Part shown: positions 55,669 through 63,464 of the stretch, piece by piece
Layout of the letters: each line of letters begins with the position of its first letter
Position numbering within the stretch: position 1 is the first letter of the stretch
Made by a program: the position numbers and the translations under genes
The notes under the pieces: generated by a model
Databases searched by the model: none
Seen by the model: only the letters and a program-made list of their open reading frames with translations
What the model was told of the DNA's origin: nothing
Assembly (NCBI RefSeq): GCF_028369055.1
Contig: NZ_JAQNCZ010000003.1
Span: 62,001-126,000 of the forward strand
Reading direction: 5' to 3'
Origin: Cognatishimia sp. SS12
GTDB lineage: Bacteria; Pseudomonadota; Alphaproteobacteria; Rhodobacterales; Rhodobacteraceae
Length of the DNA stretch: 64,000 bases

Positions 55669-56847
55669 TTATGTCTGGCTTTGCACTGCGTCAGCCGCAG
55701 CGCTGAGCCGCGCGATGGCTTCGTTGATATCATCGTCACTGATGTTGAGCGGGGGCAAGAGGCGGATCACATTGTCTGCCGCTGGCACGGTGATCAGAAG
55801 CTGATCATAGGCGGCCTGCAAAACGTCGGTATTGGCGGCAGTGCATTTCAGCCCCAGCATCAGGCCGGTGCCACGCACGCTTTCAAACACGTCAGGATAT
55901 CCGGCAACCAGACCCTCAAGTTTTTGCCGCAAGAGCCCCGCCTTGCGGTTCACCTCGGCCAGAAACTCGGGCGCAGCAACAATGTCCAGCACAGCGCCGC
56001 CCACGGCGCAGGCCAAGGGGTTGCCGCCATAGGTCGAGCCGTGGGTCCCGGCGGTCATGCCGCTGGCCGCCTCTTCCGTGGCCAGCACAGCGCCCAGAGG
56101 GAAGCCGCCGCCAATGCCCTTGGCAACCATCATGATATCCGGGCGGATCCCGGCCCACTCATGCGCGAAAAGCTTGCCGGTGCGTCCCACACCACATTGG
56201 ACCTCATCCAAGATCAAGAGAATACCGGCGGCATCGCAAATCTCGCGCACCGCCTTCAGATCGGCATCAGCCATCGGGCGAATGCCGCCTTCGCCCTGCA
56301 CCGGCTCAAGAATAACAGCGCCAGTGGTCTCGGTGATGGCCGCTTGTAGCGCAGCCAAATCGCCCCACGGCACATGTTTGAATCCCGGCATCAGCGGACC
56401 AAACCCGTGGGTCATTTTTTCATTGCCTGCCGCCGCGATGCCCGCGGTGGAACGGCCATGAAACGCGCCTTCAAATCCGATGATCTCGGTTTTGGCAGGC
56501 TCGCCTTTTTCAAACCAGTATTTCCGCGCCATTTTCACGGCCAACTCACAGCATTCTGTCCCGGAGTTGGTGAAAAACACCGTGTCGGCAAAGGTTTCGC
56601 TGACCAGTTTGTCTGCCAACTTTTGCTGCTGCGGAATTTCATAGAGGTTTGAGACATGCCAAAGGTTTTGCGCCTGATCTGTCAGCGCAGTGACCAGCGC
56701 AGGGTGGGCATGACCCAGCACATTCACCGCAATCCCGGCCCCCAGATCCAGAAAACGTCGGCCGTCCTTCTCAATCATCCAGCTGCCTTCGCCCTTTTCA
56801 AAGGCAAGCGGTGCGCGATTGTAGGTTGGGAGAACTGAGGAAATCAT
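55669..56847 (-). CDS. argD: Acetylornithine/succinyldiaminopimelate aminotransferase
   Basis: ArgD is a PLP enzyme that converts N-acetylglutamate semialdehyde to acetylornithine, and it can also serve lysine synthesis. The 392-residue protein has [20 protein letters not shown], the [10 protein letters not shown] segment, [28 protein letters not shown], and the Lys in [14 protein letters not shown], which forms the Schiff base. It heads argD-argF. The upstream 96 nt contain the 11-bp inverted repeat GCAAATTTTGC (56943-56953), of unknown meaning. Confidence 0.96.
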   Translation of the reverse strand: MISSVLPTYNRAPLAFEKGEGSWMIEKDGRRFLDLGAGIAVNVLGHAHPALVTALTDQAQNLWHVSNLYEIPQQQKLADKLVSETFADTVFFTNSGTECCELAVKMARKYWFEKGEPAKTEIIGFEGAFHGRSTAGIAAAGNEKMTHGFGPLMPGFKHVPWGDLAALQAAITETTGAVILEPVQGEGGIRPMADADLKAVREICDAAGILLILDEVQCGVGRTGKLFAHEWAGIRPDIMMVAKGIGGGFPLGAVLATEEAASGMTAGTHGSTYGGNPLACAVGGAVLDIVAAPEFLAEVNRKAGLLRQKLEGLVAGYPDVFESVRGTGLMLGLKCTAANTDVLQAAYDQLLITVPAADNVIRLLPPLNISDDDINEAIARLSAAADAVQSQT

Positions 56848-57104
56848 AGTCCGGTCCTTATAGTTAAGCCCTTGGCGTGCAATACGGGGGCAGACGTGTC
56901 AATAACGGAAAGTCGAAATGCAGATGCGCCGCACAATTTTTGGCAAATTTTGCTATGCTATGGCGCAACAAAGGTGTCGGCCTGCAAGGGCAGGCAGCGC
57001 GTCAGCGTCGGAGTCGTCGGACTCGGCTCAGGTGCAATGTGCATTTCATGAGCGAGGGCATAGTGGCTTGCGCGCGGAAAAGAAAGTGATTTCTGCGCTG
57101 ACAC

Positions 57105-57905
57105 TCAGGGTTTCAACCGATAGCCACTGCGCAGCATGGCCCAGGCGATGCCCATGGTCAGCGCAACGCAGGCCGTCACGACGAGGAGCCCCAGCGCCGG
57201 GTTGCCATCTGATTGCCCCAGATACCCAAAGCGCGCGCCATCAATCAGATAGAAAAACGGGTTGAGCGCGGACAGGCTCTGCAACATTGGCGGCAGGGCC
57301 GTGACCGAATAAAACGTCCCTGACAGAAAGGCGAGCGGCGTGACAATGAAATTGGTGATGGCCGCCATCTGATCAAATTTATTGGAAAATATCCCGGCAA
57401 TCAGACCGATGCCGCCCAAAAGCGCACTGCCCAGCACCACAAAAGCCAACACCAGAAACGGGTGCGCCATGCCCATCCCCAAAAACACATAGAGCCCCAA
57501 GGCAATACCTGCGGCGACCAAAACACCGCGCGCGACGCCCCCAATGACAAACCCCACCACGGTTTCCATCGGCGACAGCGGCGGCATCAACGTATCAACG
57601 ATATTGCCCTGTACCTTGGACACGAGCATCGAGGAGGAGGTATTGGCAAAAGCGTTCTGAATGACGGTCATCGTCAGAATGCCCGGCGCGAGAAATTCGA
57701 TGAATGGCATGCCCATCACATCGCCCCGCGTCGGCCCAATCGCGATATTGAAGATCGCCAGAAACAGCCCTGCCGTCACCAGCGGGGCAAGCAGGGTCTG
57801 CATCCAGACCGCCATAAACCGGCCGACTTCGCGCTCAATCAGGGTCAAAAGCCCCAAACCGTTGATCAAACCAAAGCGTCTGACACCCAATTCCCGAGAA
57901 TTCAT
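57105..57905 (-). CDS. ABC-2 type transporter permease without a neighbouring ATPase
   Basis: The 266-residue membrane protein has six hydrophobic segments and the ABC-2 layout: an amphipathic start (GLINGLGLLTLIEREVGRFM), LAPGILTMTVIQNAFANTSSS, KVQGNIVDTLMPPLSPMETVVG, and FLSGTFYSVTALPPMLQSLSALNPFFYLIDGARFG near the end, the last two being the family signatures. Such permeases work with an ATP-binding subunit in drug, polysaccharide or haem export. No ATPase lies next to it: the flanks are gcrA (divergent) and argD. The partner must be elsewhere. Confidence 0.88.
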   Translation of the reverse strand: MNSRELGVRRFGLINGLGLLTLIEREVGRFMAVWMQTLLAPLVTAGLFLAIFNIAIGPTRGDVMGMPFIEFLAPGILTMTVIQNAFANTSSSMLVSKVQGNIVDTLMPPLSPMETVVGFVIGGVARGVLVAAGIALGLYVFLGMGMAHPFLVLAFVVLGSALLGGIGLIAGIFSNKFDQMAAITNFIVTPLAFLSGTFYSVTALPPMLQSLSALNPFFYLIDGARFGYLGQSDGNPALGLLVVTACVALTMGIAWAMLRSGYRLKP

Positions 57906-57938
57906 CGCGCACGGCCCCCACTGATGTGATTCTGCGCC

Positions 57939-57966
57939 TTGTAACTCACGTTGGGGTGTTTAAAAT
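57939..57966 (+). promoter_or_regulatory. gcrA promoter
   Basis: TTGTAA (57939-57944) and TAAAAT (57961-57966) are 16 bp apart and close to the sigma-70 consensus. A GATTC site (57928-57932), which fits the CcrM methylation motif GANTC, lies 6 nt before the -35. The predicted transcript would begin near 57973 and give a leader of about 58 nt. Confidence 0.55.
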
Positions 57967-57983
57967 AGGGGACTGATCAAGAA

Positions 57984-58031
57984 ATGCAGAAGCGGACCCA
58001 CGGGCCGCTTCTTTTGCCAAGGAAATATTGA
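57984..58031 (+). promoter_or_regulatory. gcrA leader: possible 15-residue peptide and hairpin with T-tract
   Basis: A short frame ATG 57984 to TGA 58029-58031 (MQKRTHGPLLLPRKY) ends on the gcrA start codon (TGATG, one shared base). Inside it, AGAAGCGG (57988-57995) and CCGCTTCT (58005-58012) form an 8-bp stem with a 9-nt loop, followed by TTT. The hairpin ends 5 nt before the gcrA ribosome site AAGGA. This could be a leader-peptide attenuator, or chance. The ribosome site of the leader frame is weak. Confidence 0.35.
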
Positions 58032-58612
58032 TGTCCTGGACCGACGAGCGCGTTGAGCTGCTGAAGAAAATGTGGGGCGAAGGCCAATCTGCCAGCCAGA
58101 TCGCAAAGGAACTCGGCGGCGTGACCCGCAATGCCGTGATTGGCAAGGTGCATCGCCTGGGCCTGTCCAACCGCGCGACCTCTGGTGGGGCCAAGACCGA
58201 AACCAAAGCTAAGGCAGAGCCCAAACCAAAGCCAGCGCCAAAACCCAAGGCTGAGCCAAAGGCCAAGCCGGTGCCTGAGATGAAGACTGAACCTGCTGTG
58301 CCACCACGCACCCCAGGTACAGTGTCCGCGCGCAAGGCGATTATCCCGGCCGGGCAGCCGCTGCCGCCGCAACCTTCTGCCAATGAGATCAGCCCGGAAG
58401 CGCTGGCCAAGGTGAATGAGGTTGAAAAGAAAGCCAAGAAGCTGACTTTGATGGAACTGACCGAGCGGACCTGCAAATGGCCTGTCGGCGATCCGGCGAC
58501 CGAACATTTCTGGTTCTGCGGCCTGCCGACCCAATCCGGCAAACCATATTGCGAAGCGCATGTCGGCGTGGCCTTCCAACCGATGTCCTCGCGCCGCGAC
58601 CGCCGCCGCTGA
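58031..58612 (+). CDS. gcrA: GcrA cell-cycle regulator
   Basis: GcrA binds sigma-70 RNA polymerase and activates promoters that carry GANTC sites methylated by CcrM. The 193-residue protein has the DNA-binding N-terminus (SWTDERVELLKKMWGEGQSASQIAKELGG, then RNAVIGKVHRLGLSNRA), a flexible Lys/Pro/Ala linker (about 55-100), and the conserved C-terminal sigma-interacting domain (LTLMELTERTCKWPVGDP, FWFCGLPTQSGKPYCEAHVGVAFQP). The start is the ATG at 58031, with AAGGA 8 nt upstream; the preceding TTG is not used. The gene is divergent from the ABC-2 permease. It is followed by a strong terminator. Confidence 0.97.
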   Translation: MSWTDERVELLKKMWGEGQSASQIAKELGGVTRNAVIGKVHRLGLSNRATSGGAKTETKAKAEPKPKPAPKPKAEPKAKPVPEMKTEPAVPPRTPGTVSARKAIIPAGQPLPPQPSANEISPEALAKVNEVEKKAKKLTLMELTERTCKWPVGDPATEHFWFCGLPTQSGKPYCEAHVGVAFQPMSSRRDRRR

Positions 58613-58633
58613 TCGTGCGCTAAGTTGAATGCA

Positions 58634-58662
58634 AAAACCCGGCCATTGGCCGGGTTTTCTTT
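58634..58662. terminator. Bidirectional terminator between gcrA and the AsmA gene
   Basis: An 11-bp stem (AAAACCCGGCC and GGCCGGGTTTT) with a 3-nt loop is flanked by A-tract and T-tract, so it can serve the convergent gcrA and AsmA-family genes. Confidence 0.9.
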
Positions 58663-58685
58663 TACCTGCGCTTGCGGCAGCTGCG

Positions 58686-60587
58686 TCAGTTGCCGCCACC
58701 CAGAAGTTTCAGCAGGCCTTTGCCCACTTCTTCTTCAAGCTTCTTCTCAAGGGTCTTTTCCAGGCTTTCCCCTTCCACCGGAACCACACCCAATTTCTCA
58801 GCCACTTTGGCCTTGGCCTTTTCTTGCAGTTGCTTTTTCTCTTCAGAAAAATTCTGATTCACCACCGCATCCAGATCCGGCCAGATTTTTGGCTCTGCCC
58901 AGGGGCCGCGGATGCGCACCGGCACGGCAATCCCTGAGTCCGAAGCGTTTTTGATCTGCGGGGCGAAGGTATAGTCAATATCCTGCGCCCCCAGCCCAAT
59001 GCGGCCGCGCCCTTTGGCCTGCACCCGCGGCAGATCCATCAGAAGATCTTCGTTCTGCAAAGATCCCTCAGAGATAGTCCAACTGGCCTGCATACTGTCA
59101 AACACGGTTGTGCCCCCTGCCGGGGTGCCGCGGAACAGCTTGTCCAAATCAATGCCCGAAATCGTACCCTGCCCGACGCTCAGACTGCCGTCGCCGCGCA
59201 GGGATTTGATGATGGCATCGATAGACGCCCCGGACCCAAGAAAGGCGATCTGCGCATCCGCAAGACCCGTAAATCGGTCAATGTCCAAGAGGTCCGTCAA
59301 CAGCGGGTTCAGCGCCAATCCCGCCAGCGACAACTGCCCGCCCACCGACAGCCCGCTGCGGTTGTTCATGACGAATTGCCCACTCACGCCCCCCTCATAG
59401 CCCGCAAGGTTCTGCAGGGTGGCGACCGCGCGCGCGTTGTCGACATCGATTTTCAAGCGCGACACGCCAAATTTCAGCCGCCCTGTATCCAGCGAGTCTG
59501 CGGCAAGCGCTATCGTGCCGTCAAACAATGACAGGAACGAGGCGTCAATCTTGTCCTTGGGCCAGCCGCCTGGGCCGCCGGCGGCCTCTGCCCCACTGCT
59601 GTCTGCCCCCATGAAAGACGACAGGTCCAGCGCGCCGGCCTGAATGTTGGCCGTCACTTGCGGCTTGGCTGTCAGGTCAATATCCGCCTCCGCCGACAGC
59701 CGGTTGCCAAGCATCGTCACATCCCCGTTGCGCAGGCTCAGCAGCTGCTGCTTTGTAAAGGTCACATCGCCACCAAACACAAGCGGCGGTGTCTCACCGG
59801 CAGGCAGGCCCAGCGCCGCCATAAACCGTGCCGCATTTGGCATGTCAGCCGTCAGCGAGCCGGCAAATTCCGGTGCGACGGATGCGCGGCCATCCAGCTC
59901 AACCCGGTTGCCCGCAGCCGCAATCTGGGCGGTCAAGGCCGTGATCTCGCCGTTTGCCAGCGCATCCAGGTCGGAAATGCGCGCTGTCACCGAGACCTCA
60001 TCTTCTGCCGGTGTCATCGACAGGGTCAGCTCTGCCTCACCGCCGCCCCAAAGCAGTTCGGCGGTCAGGTTCTGGGCCTGCAGACCGCCCCCCGCGGGAT
60101 CAATATAGCGCAGGTTGGCATCCGTCACCTTCAGGCGGTCAAGGGTAAAGCGTCGCTCTACCCCTTGCGCGGCGGTGTCAGATGTCACCTCTGGCGCGGC
60201 GGCGGGTAGCAAATCCCAATTGGCCTGACCGGCTGAGTTGCGTTCCAGCAGGATTGTGGGGGCCTCCAGAGTAAGCTCGCGCACCTCAACCGCGCCAGAA
60301 ACAAGCGCCATCAGATCAACACCAATCGTCGCCGCCTGCGCGGTAAACATCGGCCCGTTGCTGGACCAGTCCGCATTGCTAAGGGTCACGGGGCCGGTGG
60401 CCACGCCGAGATTTGGGAAAAAGCTGAATGAGACATCACCGTCAAACTGCAGGTCGCGCCCTGTCTGCGCGCGCACCTGATCCGCGGCGATCTTGGCGAT
60501 TTTCTCGCCGGGCAAGGCAAACACAAGCCCCACCAGACCCAGCACAATCACCACGCATACCGTTAGAAGAATTCGAATAAGCCGCAT
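58686..60587 (-). CDS. AsmA family protein
   Basis: The 633-residue protein has an N-terminal membrane anchor (about 4-25) and a large periplasmic part of long beta-rich repeats. The AsmA start is visible (PGEKIAKIAADQVRAQTGRDLQF, then GDVSFSFFPNLGVATGPVTLSNADW), and the C-terminal domain (DKLFRGTPAGGTTVFDSMQASWTISEGSLQNEDLLMDLPRVQAKGRG) is typical. AsmA proteins belong to the group linked to phospholipid transport between membranes and to outer-membrane homeostasis. The tail is rich in Lys/Glu and ends LLGGGN. It is a single gene, convergent with gcrA. Confidence 0.93.
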   Translation of the reverse strand: MRLIRILLTVCVVIVLGLVGLVFALPGEKIAKIAADQVRAQTGRDLQFDGDVSFSFFPNLGVATGPVTLSNADWSSNGPMFTAQAATIGVDLMALVSGAVEVRELTLEAPTILLERNSAGQANWDLLPAAAPEVTSDTAAQGVERRFTLDRLKVTDANLRYIDPAGGGLQAQNLTAELLWGGGEAELTLSMTPAEDEVSVTARISDLDALANGEITALTAQIAAAGNRVELDGRASVAPEFAGSLTADMPNAARFMAALGLPAGETPPLVFGGDVTFTKQQLLSLRNGDVTMLGNRLSAEADIDLTAKPQVTANIQAGALDLSSFMGADSSGAEAAGGPGGWPKDKIDASFLSLFDGTIALAADSLDTGRLKFGVSRLKIDVDNARAVATLQNLAGYEGGVSGQFVMNNRSGLSVGGQLSLAGLALNPLLTDLLDIDRFTGLADAQIAFLGSGASIDAIIKSLRGDGSLSVGQGTISGIDLDKLFRGTPAGGTTVFDSMQASWTISEGSLQNEDLLMDLPRVQAKGRGRIGLGAQDIDYTFAPQIKNASDSGIAVPVRIRGPWAEPKIWPDLDAVVNQNFSEEKKQLQEKAKAKVAEKLGVVPVEGESLEKTLEKKLEEEVGKGLLKLLGGGN

Positions 60588-60691
60588 CTGCTCACCCTCC
60601 GGGGGTTATTTTCCTTAATGGGTAAGCGGAGATTGGGCACAATTCAACTGCCGGATGGGGATTCCGCTGTGGTTCCAGGAGAGTGTGGAAC

Positions 60692-60862
60692 ATGAACAGT
60701 GCATTGGCGATGAGAATGCACATGTCCGGCAAAGCCGGGCAGCGCCCGACCCTCCCGTCAAATTGTAAGTTTACCTACGGAAAAGGGAGGGCGCTTTACG
60801 CCCCCCCATGGTTAGGCGTTGCCCTCAATGCTTTGAGCTTTGCCCGCAATTTGCTGAATTGA
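60692..60862 (+). CDS. Doubtful small reading frame, 56 codons
   Basis: ATG 60692 follows AGGAGAG at 8 nt, a good ribosome site, and opens a 56-codon frame that ends at 60862, 10 nt before the rimO stop on the other strand. The start is Met-rich (MNSALAMRMHMSGKAG), with a basic middle and one Cys. I do not recognise it. It overlaps the hairpin that I give as a possible rimO terminator. It might instead be intergenic sequence. Confidence 0.25.
   Translation: MNSALAMRMHMSGKAGQRPTLPSNCKFTYGKGRALYAPPWLGVALNALSFARNLLN
60786..60803 (-). terminator. Possible terminator of rimO
   Basis: On the minus strand, GGGCG and CGCCC form a 5-bp stem around TAAAG, followed by TCCCTTTTCC. The stem is short and the T-run is broken, so support is weak. 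It lies 69 nt after the rimO stop codon. Confidence 0.3.
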
Positions 60863-60871
60863 TCCGCCAGA

Positions 60872-62272
60872 TCAGTTCCGGGGTGCCAATTGCCCCCAAA
60901 GGTCATATTCACCGGCCTCATCGACAATCACATCCACCAGATCGCCGACATTCAGCGCTTCGGTGCCCTCATCAATAAAGAGGTTGCCGTCGATCTCAGG
61001 CGCGTCGGCCTTGGTGCGGCAGGTGGCAATCCCGTCTTCGTCAATGTCATCGACAATCACCTGCTGACGGCTGCCGACTTTGGTTGCCAGCTTGGCCTCG
61101 GAAATGGCCTGCGCCTTTTCCATGAAGCGCTCCCAACGCTCTTGCTTGACCTCTGGCGCGACATGATCAGGCAGCGCGTTTGAGCGCGCGCCATCGACGT
61201 TTTCGTACTGAAAACACCCGACCCGGTCGAGCTGCGCTTCGTCCATCCAATCCAAGAGATGCTGAAACTCTGCCTCAGTCTCGCCGGGGTATCCCACGAT
61301 AAAGGTCGAGCGCAGGGTGATGTCTGGGCAGGCCGCGCGCCAGGCGGTGATCTCATCCAGCGTTTTGGCCGTATGCGCCGGGCGCGCCATGCGTTTGAGA
61401 ACATCCGGGTGGCTGTGCTGAAATGGGATATCCAGATAGGGCAGGATCAACCCATCGGCCATCAGCGGGATCAGATCACGCACATGCGGGTATGGGTAAA
61501 CGTAATGCAGCCGCACCCAAAGATCCGGGTCAATCTGCCCCAATTCGCGCGCCAGATCAGTGATGTGGCTGCGCACCTCACGGTCTTTCCACGGATGGGT
61601 GGAGTATTTGCGATCGAGCCCATAGGCCGAGGTGTCCTGACTGATCACCAGCAGCTCTTTGACGCCAGCTTCTGCCAGTTTTTCCGCTTCGCGCAGGATC
61701 GCATGTGCCGGACGGCTGGCCAGCTTGCCGCGCATATCCGGGATGATGCAGAATTTGCACTTGTGGTTGCAGCCTTCGGAAATTTTCAGATAGCTGAAAT
61801 GCCGCGGCGTCAGCTTGACGCCAGAGGCGGGCAGCAGATCAACATAGGGGTTTGGCGCGGGCGGCACCGCCGCATGCACGGCGTCCAGCACCTGTTCATA
61901 TTGATGCGGGCCGGTCACGGCCAGAATGTTGGGATGATGTTCGCGGATATAGTCGGGCTCTGCCCCCAGGCAGCCGGTAACAATCACCTTGCCGTTTTCC
62001 TTCAAGGCCTCGCCAATTGCATCCAGCGATTCCGCCTTGGCAGAATCCAGAAAACCGCAGGTGTTCACGATCACCGCGTCCGCGCCCTGATATTCGGGTG
62101 AAATACCATAGCCCTCGGCGCGCAGCCGGGTCAAAATGCGTTCGCTGTCCACCAAAGCCTTGGGACAGCCAAGCGAGACCATACCGATATTCGGCTGGCC
62201 GGGACGCGGATCATCAGAACGCACTTGCGCATTGGCAAGATCGGGGCGGAGGTTTGGCGGGTTCGTCGACAT
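60872..62272 (-). CDS. rimO: Ribosomal protein S12 methylthiotransferase
   Basis: RimO is a radical-SAM enzyme that adds a methylthio group to an Asp of ribosomal protein S12. The 466-residue protein has an N-terminal UPF0004 domain ([48 protein letters not shown]) whose cysteines hold one 4Fe-4S cluster. The radical-SAM motif [20 protein letters not shown] follows, and the C-terminal TRAM domain has [19 protein letters not shown]. Spacing Cys-x3-Cys-x2-Cys is intact. It is a single gene between the AsmA gene and the lipoprotein gene. Confidence 0.97.
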   Translation of the reverse strand: MSTNPPNLRPDLANAQVRSDDPRPGQPNIGMVSLGCPKALVDSERILTRLRAEGYGISPEYQGADAVIVNTCGFLDSAKAESLDAIGEALKENGKVIVTGCLGAEPDYIREHHPNILAVTGPHQYEQVLDAVHAAVPPAPNPYVDLLPASGVKLTPRHFSYLKISEGCNHKCKFCIIPDMRGKLASRPAHAILREAEKLAEAGVKELLVISQDTSAYGLDRKYSTHPWKDREVRSHITDLARELGQIDPDLWVRLHYVYPYPHVRDLIPLMADGLILPYLDIPFQHSHPDVLKRMARPAHTAKTLDEITAWRAACPDITLRSTFIVGYPGETEAEFQHLLDWMDEAQLDRVGCFQYENVDGARSNALPDHVAPEVKQERWERFMEKAQAISEAKLATKVGSRQQVIVDDIDEDGIATCRTKADAPEIDGNLFIDEGTEALNVGDLVDVIVDEAGEYDLWGQLAPRN

Positions 62273-62334
62273 GTGCGCGGTTTAGCCCATGTCATAGGCT
62301 TTGGAAATGGGGCGATTTGCCTAGGCGCGCCGGA

Positions 62335-62706
62335 TCACGCCGGATATTGCGCTGCGCATTGCGCGAGCTGGGCGTTGGCTCGGGCGCGCTCTTCGGTCAG
62401 GCGCGCTTGGGCCGAGGCGAGCTTGCGCCGCTCGGCGGCCAGATCAATGGCGACGGGACGGGTGCGGATCGTGTCTTCGTTGCGGATACAGGTGGTCAAG
62501 CCATTGTCTCCGGCGCAAAGCCCGTAGCGAAAGCGCGGGCTGACGTCCTGCTCCAGTGCGTAGCCGCGTTCGATGTTCGCCATGGCCGTTTCCACGGCCT
62601 CTTCAAGCGCCAAGACATTGCGCATGGCCGCAGTTTCACATTGCTGGCGCGGCGTCGCGCAGGCCGCTAAGGCCAAAGCGCCGATAGAAAACAGGATGAC
62701 ACGCAT
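62335..62706 (-). CDS. Small lipoprotein of unknown function
   Basis: The 123-residue protein has a short signal peptide ending in a lipobox (LALAAC, Cys16), so it is likely anchored as a lipoprotein. The mature part has a helical coiled-coil-like stretch at the end (AAERRKLASAQARLTEERARANAQLAQCAAQ), two cysteines in YGLCAGDNGLTTCIRNED, and an AMRNVLALEEAVETAMANIERG helix. I know no function. The gene begins 62 nt after the rimO start region on the same strand. Confidence 0.75.
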   Translation of the reverse strand: MRVILFSIGALALAACATPRQQCETAAMRNVLALEEAVETAMANIERGYALEQDVSPRFRYGLCAGDNGLTTCIRNEDTIRTRPVAIDLAAERRKLASAQARLTEERARANAQLAQCAAQYPA

Positions 62707-62777
62707 AAAGACCCCTCCGTACGCATCAGGATAGCATGCGCGCGGCCCAGCGTCATGTCCTGTGACATTCTATGCGC

Positions 62778-63023
62778 TTAAAGGTCTTTGAACAGATGCT
62801 GGTTGCGACAGTAATTTGGCGTCTGTGTCAGCTGCTTTGCCGCCGCGAGACGCTGGGCGCAATCTTCCGGGTGGCTGCATCCGGTGCAGCGGATGACGGC
62901 ATCGGCCAGTTCATCCATGCCAATATCCCCATCCAGCGCATGTTGCTGCATGTCGTGGCCCAGTTTCTGGGCCATCGTGTCAAAGAGATAGGCGTGTTTC
63001 TTTACGGTTGCGCGATCTGTCAT
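62778..63023 (-). CDS. DUF6455 small cysteine-containing protein
   Basis: The 81-residue protein has four cysteines: RCTGCSHPEDCAQR and, later, TPNYCRNQHLF. That Cys-x2-Cys-x5-Cys plus Tyr-Cys-Arg-Asn layout is the mark of DUF6455, a small Rhodobacteraceae family. Four cysteines could hold iron-sulfur or zinc; no cofactor is proven. It is mostly helical and cytoplasmic by prediction. It lies between the lipoprotein and the YigZ-like gene, 58 nt from the latter, and may be in one transcript with it. Confidence 0.8.
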   Translation of the reverse strand: MTDRATVKKHAYLFDTMAQKLGHDMQQHALDGDIGMDELADAVIRCTGCSHPEDCAQRLAAAKQLTQTPNYCRNQHLFKDL

Positions 63024-63081
63024 GGCGTCCTCCTATGAGGAGCAGCATGTCACGCAAGATCCGGCCGGACATTGATCTAGG

Positions 63082-63450
63082 TCAACCGGAGAGCGGCAGG
63101 CCCCTGTCCTCCAGATAGGCCGCCACACAGTCCTGCACACGGCGAAACCGATCGCCCCCCAGATGTTTGCCCCCATACCAGCGGGTGACGATGATCAAAT
63201 GATCCGTGAGGCCCGCCCGTTCCAGCATGCGCAGAATCACGAGACCTGCGCCGCTTTCGCCATCATCGCCTTTCAATGGCGTGCCATCGGCAAAGACCAC
63301 CGCCCATGTGTTATGGGTGGCTTTGGCAAATTTCTTGTCCCGCTTGAGGGATTTGAGCGCCGCGTCAATCTCGGCGCGGCTGGCCACGGGCTGGCCCGAG
63401 ACAGCATATTTGCTGCCCCGGTCCGTCACCACATTCAAGAGTTGATGCAT
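63082..63450 (-). CDS. YigZ/IMPACT-family protein (UPF0029, N-terminal domain only)
   Basis: The 122-residue protein matches the IMPACT N-terminal domain: NTWAVVFADGTPLKGDDGESGAGLVILRMLERAGLTDHLIIVTRWYGGKHLGGDRFRRV follows the YigZ pattern Asp-Gly-Glu...Gly-Thr-Ala...Val-Val-Thr-Arg-Tyr/Trp-Tyr/Phe-Gly-Gly-x-x-Leu-Gly. Full YigZ is about 200 residues with a second DUF1949 domain, which is absent here. Function is unknown; ribosome or translation links come from eukaryotic IMPACT. It is 14 nt downstream of the M48 protease gene and may share its transcript. Confidence 0.88.
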   Translation of the reverse strand: MHQLLNVVTDRGSKYAVSGQPVASRAEIDAALKSLKRDKKFAKATHNTWAVVFADGTPLKGDDGESGAGLVILRMLERAGLTDHLIIVTRWYGGKHLGGDRFRRVQDCVAAYLEDRGLPLSG

Positions 63451-63464
63451 GAATCTCAGCAGAC

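Noticed and set aside
56897-56902. TTGACA as the argD -35 box
   Set aside because: No -10-like hexamer is found at 15-19 bp spacing on the minus strand (CACGCC at 17 bp).
56943-56953. GCAAATTTTGC as an ArgR or AsnC operator
   Set aside because: A single 11-bp inverted repeat matches no arginine-regulator consensus that I can recall with confidence; it is mentioned only in the argD entry.
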